A DNA stretch of 64,000 nt from the NCBI GenBank assembly GCA_011316305.1, contig SAUG01000053.1, positions 592,828 to 656,827 of the forward strand, given 5' to 3'. Every line of letters begins with the position of its first letter. Positions within the stretch are counted from its first letter, which is position 1. The translations under genes were made by a program, and so were the position numbers. This DNA is from Rusavskia elegans. Taxonomy: Eukaryota; Ascomycota; Lecanoromycetes; Teloschistales; Teloschistaceae. This document shows, one piece after another, positions 45,951 through 56,329 of this stretch. The notes beneath the pieces were generated by a model. That model saw nothing but the letters and a program-made list of their open reading frames with translations. It did not search any database and was not told the DNA's origin.

Positions 45951-48900
45951 TCATATCTTATATTTATCCTCCTCCTCCCGCATCATCGGCCTTCCTCCCA
46001 CCCTCGGATCTACCGTTGTGGCCCCTACCCCTGCTGTTTTACCTCCGCCGAAATCCAAGCCCCCAGGACCGGGATTGCCTTGCGGACTATGACTATGACT
46101 TCTCTCCCTTTCTTCATCTTCCTCCTCCAGCCTTTTCCTCCAATTCGCCAAGCTTTCGCTCATGCCAGGGCCGCCCGTCGAGGAAGCGCTGGTGGGCGTG
46201 CGCTCAAAGTCGAACTGACTGCTAAGGCGATAATTCCGGTGGGTGCCCTCCCAGTGGGTCCGTAGGTTTTCGAGTTCCGAGGCAAGGTGGTCAAGCGCCA
46301 TCGAGTTGCGGTCAGACCCGCCGGCGAAGGTGGCGTCGGTGGCGACGCTGTTCGATTGGCTATGCATCGGCCGCTGTGGAGCACCAGTATTGTTGGCCGT
46401 GACAGGTTCAGGAGGGCCCATGGTGACCGTGGAATTGCTGCTGATGTTGCGGTGATGGCCGTTCATCTGCTGCGATTGACGACGGTAGTTGGTGACAGAG
46501 TTGCCGACCTGGTCGAGCAGGAGAGTGACTTTGTTCTCAGCGTCAAGGGCACGCGACTCAAGCATCGAATTCTCGCTCTTCAGCTGCTCCAAGTCTCGGT
46601 GCGCCTGCTGAGCTGTCTGCGCCATCTGCTGCTGGTATTGTTGGTTGCCTTGGCGGTAATGGTCACGCTCTTCTTGTGCGTTGTAGAGCTCTTGCTGCAT
46701 CTCTTCCATTTGTCGTTCGAGTTGACCGACGGAGTCTTTGACGCTGGCTTGCATCTCATCAATCTCCCGTCGCAGCGATTGTCGTTCTTGTTCCCACTCC
46801 GCGGCAGCCTCCGGCTCAACCGACCTGGAATGTTGAGCGCCGTCCAGCTCCTCTTGCAAGCGTTGATTTTGCTTCCGATGTTTATTGAGTTCTACCTTGT
46901 ACTTGCTGAGCTCATCCTTCATGTGCTTCAGCATCTTCTCCGTGCCCTTCACGTAGCCTACGGCTGATTGATAGTCACTTTCCAACAGCTCCAGCTTCTC
47001 TCGGTACATCTTGTCCGCTTCCTGTTCTCGAGCCTCATAGTCTGCCTTCATCTCTGTTTGGGATTGCAGGCTGTTCTCAAGTTGTTCTTCGAGGTCGCGC
47101 ATCCGGTTTTGCTCGGGGGTACTAGGACGACTTCTCGGCTTTTCTGGTCTTTCCTCCAACAGTTCCTTGAGCACATTATGCTGGATCAGCAATGCATTTG
47201 CATCGTGCTGGTGAACTTCGAGCGCACGCTGCGCCTCGCTGTATCGAGTCTGATGGGTTTGAGACTCCTGGGCTGCCTCTTGCAACCGCTTTCGAATCGT
47301 CAAAGCTTCACGGCTTGACTGCTCCTGATGAGCCTCAAGAACAGCAATGCGTTCTTCAGCTCGCCTGAGCTTTTCAGTGGCAATATCGGCATCAGACTGG
47401 TTCTTGCGGACAAGCTCGTGAGAGTCTTCAATTTGCTGTTGTAACAGCGCGACCCGCTCATCGACTGCTGCACTCGCGCTGGCTCCTAGGTCTCGCGTGC
47501 CAATCTTGTCGAGTCCTCCAAGGATAACCTCGCGATGCTTTCTGGATTCATTGGCATGGGTTTCTGCTAATTCCTCAGCATCCCGGAGTTTGCGCGTGGT
47601 CGATTCCAGTTCTGCTGTTCTTTCTTCGTGTTCGGAACGTAGCTGTAGCAGCTTCTGGTCGATAATCTCCCTTTGCCCTCTTTCTTCATCAAGCTTCCGT
47701 TCCAAATGGGCAGCCTTGTCATTCGAAGCAGAAACAGCCTCCCGAAGGGAACCGAAGATTGTTGTGTGCTGTTGCGTGTTTTCCAGAGCCTCATTCAGCC
47801 GGCGTGATAAATCTTCTTTGTCGGACTCCAGGATGCCTACTCGGGCATGAGCTTCCGCCCTCTGCGCTGCTTCGTCTCTATGTGTCATCGCCAGCTGATG
47901 TAGCTCCGTCCGTAGATTTTCTAACTCCCTAGGATGGTATACCTCGTGCAACTCCCTTACCCGTGTCTGTGCGGTTTCAGCGGTAGCTTCAGCGAGCTCC
48001 CTTGCACGCCTCTCTGTCTCGATATCTGCAGTCATTGAGGAGATGGTTGCCCGGAGCTCACTCTGGATTGCTAGAGCAGCCGCAAGCTTGCGGCCTAGAT
48101 CATTTGATCGGTCTTCAGCGTCAAGATCCTTCGACATGGCCTCAGACGAAGGGGTGCCCACATGACTTCCGCCAAGGGCAGCAAGCTTGGCCTTAGCATA
48201 AGCGGCCTCTCGCACAGCGACGTCTCGCTGATGCTCGACGAGGGCAACTTGCTCGCCCGCCGCGTTGACTCGGGAATCTACCGATTGCTGAACCTCCGCA
48301 AGCTGGGCTCGCATAGCAATCAAAGCCTCAATGAGCGGCTGCTCTTGGTCATTGAAAGCCCTTTCATCAAGAGGGGATTGTGACGAGTTTTGCTGGTATC
48401 CTGCTTTCTTTGCCAAGGCCAATTCACTTGCGTACCAAGCATTCTGACTTCGAACAACGTCCAACTGTTTGTTCAGACCTTCGTGTTGCACTTTAAGATC
48501 TTCTAGCTGCTGCAGTTGCTGCGCGTAGACCGGCGAGCGCTCTTTGTTTGCTTCCAGAGACGGGCGGGGCATTCCATTCGGAGACTCATACTCTCTATTG
48601 AATGATCGTTGATTCTGTAGCGGCTGTTGGGGTGGGACACTTGTTGGTGGATAATCTTCAGAAAATTCCATGCGTCTTATTTCCCTCTGCTGCTCCGCTT
48701 GTCTTGATCTTGACCTCATCGGCTCTGCATCTACCATCCGTTCTTCTTCAAGATCTGCGCCGTTCGGCATTCCACGCATTCCTTGCTGGTTAGGTAAAGT
48801 TTGCTGAGTTGGCGTCCGCCGTCCATTAACCATCGGACTCTGAGACCGCAACCCATCCGATTGTGGCGGACTGTCCACGACTGGCGATGCCGGTTCTCGA

Positions 48901-50947
48901 TCGAAGGAGCCGTTCCGTCCTGTGTCCACTGGTGGACCGTAGCCCCGTTGATCTTTGGTAGGCGTCTTACTTCTTGGACCTTGACCACCCATCTGAGGAA
49001 TTACACCGTTTGGTCGGGGTGGAGGCGCTTGCTGCTGAGGTGGTGGTCCTGACGGAGCCTGCCCCGATGGAGGGTAAGGAGACCGTGATGCAGATCCAGC
49101 GGGTCCAGCCGCCGTCGGACCTGACATTGTGCTCATGTCATGAACACGATTTGCCGGGCCTGCTCCACCTCCGGGGGCTATCCCCGGAGGAAGGCCCATA
49201 TTGGGTGGAGGACCAGATTGAGGCGGAGGACCTGCTCCAGGGCCAACCATACTTTCGCGAGAGCCACTGAAAACCCTCCTCAAGCCTTCTGAAGGACCAC
49301 CTGCCGGATTTTGTGGAATAGGCCCTCGCATGGCCGATGGACCCCCGGCGGGTCTTTCCGTGCTTGGTCGACGATTACCCGGTACACGTTCACCTGTCGG
49401 TGTCTGTTGTATCTGCTGATCGTTTGGATATCGAATCTTTCCTGTGTCCAACACGTAGACCATACTCAACTCGTCGATGTTGCGTGGCGCTGAGCTTGGT
49501 TCGCCAGCTAAGACAACAATCTGCTTTCCGAATGCGGTCATACTGTGACCAGACCGAGGCGAAGGAGCAGGTCCCATATTTTGAAATGTGAACCATCGTC
49601 GTGAGGTAATCTTGAAGGCCGCCAGGTCCCCCAAGTCTGTCCCGTCCTCGGTGCGACCACCGAATATATACATTACATCGTTGACCAAGGCAGCGGAATG
49701 ACCTTCTCGAGGCGCAGGTATGTAGCCTATGCAGTCGAGTTGAGTCCATGCAACCTGCCGTGGATCATAGGACCAAACGTCATTGAACCATTGCGTTCCG
49801 TTGGTGCCTCCAAATCTGAAAAACGGTAAGCCATGCAGAAGAAAGAACAGTCACCCGACGTACAGATAGAGCCTATCATTCCAGCTGACGATAGTATGGT
49901 TTGTACGTGCAGGTGGGATTTGCCCTTCCGGAGGGCCTCCGTCAGCAGTGTTTGGGATGAGCATATCCCATCTACTATTAGCATTTTGTAAGGCGTTGAG
50001 ATCAAATGCAACAAGATCGTTGAAGAAGTAGCCTTCGACCTGCCCACCGAAGACGTATATCCGAGAGCCCAAAATATTCAAAGTATGCCCATAGCGACCA
50101 GCGGGCCTTGGCCCGGGGGGCATAGATCGCGACCAATGGCGAGTAGCTAGAAAAATTAGTCGTGGCTCGAGATGAAGCTCACAGTCACTTACATGTATTC
50201 AACAAGTACAGGGTATCATCAAGCTTGTCCCGGTCATCCACTTTCGTGTCTCCACCGAAGACGATAAAAGCGTTGCCGACAAGCAAACTAGCATGACCAA
50301 CTCGGGGACCCGGCCCTTCAAAAGTGGTGCCAACAGGATAGCACGCGAGTGACTGTGCGCCCGCCTCGATCATCCATAAATCACCCTTGACTGTCGAGCC
50401 ATTGACCAGACCACCCATAAGATAGAGGTCACCCTCTTTTGAAGATACCGCATTGACAGCAGCGCCATATCGAGGGAAGGGGTTTGGTTGGGAGGAAGTA
50501 AAGGTCAATCGTCGTTGCGACCAAGGATATGGTGATGCATTATTCGCGCTGACTGGAGGAGAAGGTCCGGTAAGGGGAGGTCGAGCGCCATGCTAGATTG
50601 ATCAGACGTTAGAGTCATTCCCTCTGCTTTTGGAGAGAGTCGCATGGGGCGATTGGTGTCGACAGTCGACAGCCACTTTGGCTTGGTGCACAGCAGCTAC
50701 TTACCTGCGATTCCTGATCCAGCGCTCCTCTCTGATCAGGACCATGTTCTGGGCTTGGAGTATTTGCACCGCCGATAGAATTGTTGACGCTCCTCTCCGG
50801 AGTTGGCGTCTGGCCCTTGGGATTGACTCCGTTGGGCTGCTGTTGGCCGGAGGGACCTCGAGAGCCGCCCGAGGTATGAACATCGCGAGTCGCTGGCGGA
50901 AGGCCGGCCGGAGGTTGCTTGCTCTTTTTACCAAAAAGAAAGGACAT
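45951..50947 (-). CDS. tea1: Kelch-repeat coiled-coil polarity protein (Tea1/Kel1 type)
   Basis: Four exons: 50947-50705, 50592-50193, 50146-49864 and 49815-45951, coding 1596 aa. Introns of 112, 46 and 48 bp rejoin kelch blades (LLNT-STRHWSRSM; RLYL-FGGTNGTQWFNDVW). After an 80-residue disordered head come about six kelch repeats (about 100-390: RYGAAVN, YLMGGLVNG, GHASLLVG, FIVFGGDT, GHTLNILGSRIYVFGG, GHSAALVNDVMYIFGGR, GHSMTAFGKQIVVLAGE). A Pro/Gly-rich linker (about 420-700) leads to a long predicted coiled coil (about 730-1430), and the tail is Gly/Pro-rich. Tea1/Kel1 proteins ride microtubule tips or sit at cell ends and mark growth sites. The start at 50947 (MSFLFGKKSKQPPAGLPP) fits the family; no in-frame ATG lies upstream within the open frame. 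Confidence 0.93.
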
Positions 50948-52091
50948 GCTTGCGCCGCCGCAGCGGTAACGCAAAGAGATACAGAAGGAGCAGGCTCTGT
51001 TCGGTGGCCAAAGGCGAATCTAGTTGGGTAATGCGTATCGGCACTGAGAAGAGAGGTAACTTGGTGCAGTCGCTCTACATGGAGATGTAGTTGTTAAGGC
51101 TGTTCAGTCTCGTACAAGGGGTTCAGGGGATTCGAGAAGCTCGACTTCCAAGACTTGGCTTCGACACCGAGCGCATTGGTGAGGAAGAGCAAGAACCAAG
51201 AAGTGGTAGTATTCGTAGTGGGAGACAGTCGCAACCGGTGTGCGATGATAGAAGTCGAAATGGTAGGGAACGCCCGATGATGTCGCCGTTGTGGATGGTG
51301 GTTGAAGAAATGTTTGTTCACAGGAGGTTGCGAGAGGGGGAACTTTTCCTGGGAACTGGGATTGGATTGGACTGGATTGGTAGCGTGAGGCAGGAACGGG
51401 ATGTAATAAAATGCTAGTCTCTCTCTATCCAGCCACCTCGATTTTCAAGTCGGAGTCGACACCACGATTTCATTAATCGACACTACGACTCGAAATCCGT
51501 CGATCGATCTTGAGGACTATAGAAGCGGAGCTTTTGCACTACTGTGTTCGTCTACGTCTCTCAGCAGCATGTGCCATCATCCCCTTCTACATTGGTATTG
51601 CGACCAAGAAATGGCGCAGTAGCGTACAACAAACAGCATCAATGTATTAACGTGGACAACTGCCAGATCTCCATACAAACATCAATGCATCGAGCATCTT
51701 GCCACATTAAAGCGAAAAGAAGCGTCATTACAGTCGCTCAGCTAGCACGCAAAACGTTTGGACGTACATCCTGCTTTATAACTTTAAAGGTGGTGTGCAC
51801 GAGTCTAATCTCTACCTAGTATGCCATGTTTCAGGGGCCGTCTAGCTTGTTGAGGTCGTGATGGCCACATGGCCTATGGGTTATCTGACGCCTATGACGG
51901 CGCAAAGTCACCCTTACGTCTACCGGCACCTTATCTCGACGTTCGATAGCGCGCGCTCGGGATTCTACCGCAGGTGAACTGGTACTTCTTTCTCAGATCG
52001 CAAAGTATGCCACACACTTGACCGCCAATCATCCGGTATACTGCTAGCCTTCCTTATTCATGGTCCACCATTTAATCAACATGGTTTTTTT
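50948..52091. other. Intergenic, no gene recognised
   Basis: 1.14 kb upstream of the kelch gene and downstream of the AspRS gene (both -). Open frames near 51091-51417 and 51544-51819 have no recognisable product. The left part should hold the kelch gene promoter. Confidence 0.4.
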
Positions 52092-53765
52092 TCAAGGTGC
52101 CAGCCTCCCTGGATCCCTAGGGAACATTGTCGCGAACCGGATGTCCGGCAGCCCGAGGTAAAACTGCAAGATTCGATTCAATCCTAGGCCACCTCCGCCA
52201 TGCGGCGCACACCCATACTTGAAAGCATCGGTATAATGCCTGAACCCTTCACTCAGCGGGTCAAGTGGAGGATCGTTTGCCCTCATTCGTTCACACAACT
52301 GGTTGTAATCGTGAATACGTTGCGCGCCCGACATAATCTCCTGCCCGCGCATGAAGAAGTCGTATGAATTGCTGACTTTAGGGTTCGCGGGATCAGGCAT
52401 GGTGTAGAAGGGTCGGACTGCTGAAGGATATTTGTCAATGGTGTAGAAATCGGTGCTGTACTTTTCCCGGACGATACGGCCGAGAGCTTTTTCTTGAGGC
52501 GTGCTGAGGTCGTCAAACTCGCCGGCTTCGATGCCAGCTTCGTTGAGCAGTTGGACAGCGTCAGCAAAGGTAAGTCGCAGTGCTGAATCTTCCGAAGGCA
52601 GTTTGAAGTCGCCCGCGCCAGGGAAGACTTGGTCGACGACCTTGGTCAAACGCTGGAATTCAGCTCGTTCTTGGAGATTGCGGATGATGTAGAGCATCAG
52701 CTTTTCGCCAAAAGAGAGGACTTCATGGTAATCGTTCTTGATGACCATCTCGAAATCCAGCCCAGTGAACTCCGTCAAATGACGATGCGTGTTCGAGTTT
52801 TCCGCCCGGAACACGGGGCCGACTTCGCATACCCGCTTCATGTCCATTGCAATTGCCATCTGCTTGAAGAACTGCGGGCTCTGCGTGAGATAGGCTTTAG
52901 TTTCGAAATACTTGATCTCGAATACTCCGGCACCGCCTTCGGTTGCGGCGCCTGCCAACCGCGAAGAATTGATCCATGTGAAGCGATTTTGGTTCATGAA
53001 CTCGATGAAAAGGTTGCTGATACCGCTTTGCAATTGAAAAATGGCCTGATTCGCCGCCGTCCGGCCATCCAGCACCCGGTTATTCAATCGTGCGTTGAGA
53101 CTGACGACTGGCAGGCCTTGACTATCCATCTCCGGTTCATCCTTCGAATCCTCGTTCATTGGCGGAGCGCGCATGCAGTCTTTGATCTGTACCGGTAGCA
53201 TCTGTGCGGCTTCAGAGATCAGGTAGATGGATTCGATATGCAGCTCGAGGGTTGAGATACTGGTGGACGTGACTGGTTCCTTTGGCTGCTTTACGAGTCC
53301 TGTGGCCCGGACGATAGATTCGGCATTGATACCACCACACCACTTGACCATCTGTCGTGAGATTTTGTTGGTGCCTCCTTCTGCTATTACCCCTTGTATC
53401 GTATGCGCCTCCTCTCGAAGTACCAGGAAGGCTAGTTTTGCGGACTGGACGCGGGCATTGTGAATGCGAGCATCCACTGTGACTTCCTGGTCTTCCTTGG
53501 CATCGTAGAGCTCCGCCAGCTCAGTGAATTTTTGCACTGGCCGACGGTCAGACGCCGATTGAATTGGACCGTAAAGATGCTTCGAAGTGTCGTTGGCCTC
53601 AGCTTGGTCTTTTTGCTGTCGTTCCAGCTCCTGCCGTTTAGCTGCTTTCTCCGCCTTTTCTTTTTCTTTGGCGGCTTTTCTCAGCGCATTCTTACTTGGC
53701 GCATTGGTATCACCTTCTTCCTCTTTGGCTCTTAATGGGAGCTCTTGGTCACCTTGGGAAGCCAT
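52092..53765 (-). CDS. dps1: Cytosolic aspartyl-tRNA synthetase
   Basis: A single exon for 557 aa from the ATG at 53765 (MASQGDQE), the same length as I recall for yeast Dps1. An in-frame ATG at 53804 would add 13 residues. A Lys/Ala/Glu-rich N-terminal extension that helps bind tRNA (KNALRKAAKEKEKAEKAAKRQ) precedes the OB-fold anticodon-binding domain (about 80-190). Then comes the class IIb catalytic core with motif 1 region, motif 2 (VFRAENSNTHRHLTEFTGLDFEM) and motif 3 (GGGGLGLNRILQFYLGLPDIR), ending FPRDPGRLAP. It charges tRNA-Asp in the cytosol. It is divergent from the HAD gene. Confidence 0.96.
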   Translation of the reverse strand: MASQGDQELPLRAKEEEGDTNAPSKNALRKAAKEKEKAEKAAKRQELERQQKDQAEANDTSKHLYGPIQSASDRRPVQKFTELAELYDAKEDQEVTVDARIHNARVQSAKLAFLVLREEAHTIQGVIAEGGTNKISRQMVKWCGGINAESIVRATGLVKQPKEPVTSTSISTLELHIESIYLISEAAQMLPVQIKDCMRAPPMNEDSKDEPEMDSQGLPVVSLNARLNNRVLDGRTAANQAIFQLQSGISNLFIEFMNQNRFTWINSSRLAGAATEGGAGVFEIKYFETKAYLTQSPQFFKQMAIAMDMKRVCEVGPVFRAENSNTHRHLTEFTGLDFEMVIKNDYHEVLSFGEKLMLYIIRNLQERAEFQRLTKVVDQVFPGAGDFKLPSEDSALRLTFADAVQLLNEAGIEAGEFDDLSTPQEKALGRIVREKYSTDFYTIDKYPSAVRPFYTMPDPANPKVSNSYDFFMRGQEIMSGAQRIHDYNQLCERMRANDPPLDPLSEGFRHYTDAFKYGCAPHGGGGLGLNRILQFYLGLPDIRFATMFPRDPGRLAP

Positions 53766-54021
53766 TGGGAAATTTGTGTAGCTCAAGTGGTGGCTATGAA
53801 TCATAACGGATCTGATGTGAGGAGAGCCGCTTATCGATAAGCATTTTGGTCCTTCCCCTTTATTACCACCTTTCCGAGAGCCAAAGTCTCGACCTCCTTT
53901 ACCAGTGTCTTTCCAATGAGATCAACCCATGCGATTGACACCCTCCGGCAAGACTCTACAAGTCTCTCAAATTTGGTCTCATAATGCCTTGACCTCTGCA
54001 TCACCAGCTCGATCTCACAAC
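53766..54021. promoter_or_regulatory. Compact bidirectional promoter, dps1 / HAD gene
   Basis: Only 256 bp separate the preferred starts (125 bp if the outermost in-frame ATGs at 53804 and 53929 are used), so both promoters and leaders must share this stretch. No TATA element is evident. Confidence 0.55.
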
Positions 54022-55065
54022 ATGTCTTTCCACTCGATTCATCTGGTACTTGATTTTGATGGCACACTCACCACAACCTCTACTCTCCCTCTCATCTACA
54101 ACATTGGTTATCGTCTCAACCCCTCGTGTCCATCATGGCAATCAATATCTCAAGCATACATAGACGACTACGATAGACTAAAGTCTACCTCTGTGAAGCC
54201 CACCACGCTCTCCCAAGAACTCAAGTGGTTGGAATCCCTGAGAGCTGTCGAGCACCGAAGCATAGCCCGTGTAGAAGCGACAAAAGTGTTTCGCAACGTC
54301 ACGAAGGACATCATGCATTCTGCAGCAGTCAAAGCGGTAAGGAATCGAGAGATCGAGATGCGCCCAGGGTGGGAGAAGCTGGTGAGAAAGGCCATGGACG
54401 GGGAAGGTAAGGTGGGCGTAGTGAGTGTCGGGTGGAGCGCAGATTTAATTAGAGGCTGTTTGAGTGCGTCCCCGGACCGAGCGGGGGCCGCAGGACAAGA
54501 TGGTAATCTGGAAAAGGGGGTCGATGTTGCATTAATCGATGTCAGAGCAAACAACATCTTAGGCGGTGATGAAGGGAAGATGGATCGGTTCTGGGAAGCA
54601 GCATCGGTCGATCACAAAAGCCGGATACTGACGGCAGAAGATAAGCTCAAGGCCATGACAGACGTGGTGGGTATGGATGATTCTCGTCGGCTGGTTGTGT
54701 ATGTGGGCGACAGTACAACGGATCTTGAGTGTCTTCTGCATGCCGATGTCGGAATCTGCCTTGGTGGCGAGCCAGCTACGATGACTGGAGAGCAGAAGGA
54801 GCTGAGAGAGAGCCTGAATCGGGCCGGTGTCGATCGTCGATGGATCGGAGATATAAAGGAAGGCCATGGGGAAGTGCCACTAGTGCAGTCGACCAATCGT
54901 AAAGTGATGTGGTGGGCGAAAGACTTCGAGGAGATCTACCAAAGCGCTCTGTTTATTAGTGCTGGAAAGTATGTCGGAGATATTGAACAGGATGGGTCCA
55001 GCTGCACCACGAAGACAGAAGTGACATCTGCGAATCACAGTTGTCCTGGCTCTACTCTAGTCTAA
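54022..55065 (+). CDS. HAD-superfamily phosphatase
   Basis: A single exon for 347 aa from the ATG at 54022 (context CACAACATGTC). An in-frame ATG at 53929 would add a 31-residue Ser/Thr/Arg-containing extension that could act as a mitochondrial signal. Motif I is VLDFDGTLTTTSTLP near the N terminus. Motif II is the VGVVSVGWS region, a Lys lies in SRILTAEDKLKAM, and motif IV is VVYVGDSTTDLECLLHADVGICLG. The arrangement matches small-molecule HAD phosphatases common in filamentous fungi (PHOSPHO1/MtnX-like in layout). Substrate is unknown. The last about 40 residues are poorly structured. Convergent with the bZIP gene, 206 bp apart. Confidence 0.85.
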   Translation: MSFHSIHLVLDFDGTLTTTSTLPLIYNIGYRLNPSCPSWQSISQAYIDDYDRLKSTSVKPTTLSQELKWLESLRAVEHRSIARVEATKVFRNVTKDIMHSAAVKAVRNREIEMRPGWEKLVRKAMDGEGKVGVVSVGWSADLIRGCLSASPDRAGAAGQDGNLEKGVDVALIDVRANNILGGDEGKMDRFWEAASVDHKSRILTAEDKLKAMTDVVGMDDSRRLVVYVGDSTTDLECLLHADVGICLGGEPATMTGEQKELRESLNRAGVDRRWIGDIKEGHGEVPLVQSTNRKVMWWAKDFEEIYQSALFISAGKYVGDIEQDGSSCTTKTEVTSANHSCPGSTLV

Positions 55066-55271
55066 CTACCAATCTGATGCTCATCTAGGTGTAAACTGCT
55101 GTGCTCGACACCCTATTGGATCCCTGGTCATCATTCATACCGCCCTCCAGGGGGTTTAGTCAGGGGGTATATATGCTAATCGGTGAAGAGTCCAATAACG
55201 CCGTCAGTAGGCTCCTCCACCTCAAACGACTTTTCCCAAAAGCACCTGATGCGAAAATAACAGAACCAAAA

Positions 55272-56329
55272 TCACATGAGTTCGTCTGCCGCACCGCCAA
55301 TACTGTCTTCTATCGCACGTATGATTGCTGACTCGGCAAAGGCGGGTCCACTTCCATCACAGATTGCATGCTGCTGCAATCGTTGAGATACGAGAGCAAT
55401 GTCGACTATGCCCTGCCGGAAAAGTTCGTGGTTCTGTATGAAGTCCCAGGTAGCACCGGTGCCATATACTCGCTCGCCAGTGCCAGGTAAGAAGTCGATG
55501 CGGTGTGGGCTGGGAGAAACAATACGCTCTCTCTGGCTTGAGACTACATGGTGAGAAGTCATCGGACTGAAGTGCATTGGGCCTGCTGCCGGCGAGGCTG
55601 GATGGGCGACATGCCCGTTGAAGCCCGGTCGGTTATGGTTCATGCTGAGGGGGGTGGTAGTCGCTTGAAGAATCTCGTTCTGGGTCGCAAACTTCTCGTT
55701 CTCCCGTCGTAACCGCTCGATTTCGGCCAAGAGCGAGTTGTTTTGGCTCGTGACATTATTGAGCTTGCCCTCGAGGTCTTTCACATGCCGCTCTTTTCGC
55801 TCACGGAAAGCCCGCTGACTGTCCAGGGTTTCGGTAAGCGAGTGGCTCTTGAGAACAGACATGCATCAAAAGGCTCTCACGTACGCTGCCCGGTTTTGCG
55901 CCTTCCTTCGACTTTGAGCGGGGGTGAGATTGTCCCTCTCGTCGTCACTGCTCCTTCCTTGCCCTGGCTCATATATTTCGAAGTCGGCTTGCATGTCGAG
56001 CGAACTCTCCCGAGGCACCTGCTGGGGGATGGAGCTTCGCCTGATGGAGTGGGATGGGGAGTGCGGAGGAGGAATCATGGATTGTTGGGCATAGTTAAAG
56101 GACTGTTCGAAGGCCATGAAGCCATTCAGGTCATAGTTGGGGTCCTGGTGGAGCTTTAGTCAGGTTCGGCCGGGAGCCTTCTTGCCTCGTCACGGCTCAA
56201 GGGACCTACAATGGGGTTGGTTATGCGTCCCTCCTGAGGGGTGTATGAATGCTCATTCGGGGGGGGGATCTCAAAGTATGGGTATTGCTGGACTGGGGGG
56301 GGATAGTAGCTCGCATGGGCGTAGTCCAT
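55272..56329 (-). CDS. AP-1-like bZIP transcription factor
   Basis: Three exons: 56329-56210, 56153-55885 and 55818-55272, coding 311 aa. Introns of 56 and 66 bp; the second splits the basic region and must be removed to read RRKAQNRAA-QRAFRERKERHVKDLEGKL, the Yap/Pap1-type fungal AP-1 basic region with its Gln and Phe specificity residues (about 122-141). A leucine zipper follows to about residue 175. The N terminus (MDYAHASYYPPP, then LHQDPNYDLNGF) resembles fungal AP-1-like proteins. I see no C-terminal cysteine-rich redox domain; only one cysteine (HAICDG) lies near the end, so Yap1-type oxidant sensing is unlikely. Exon 1 contains C9 and C8 homopolymers coding Pro runs. The upstream region is long (1.9 kb). 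Confidence 0.88.
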
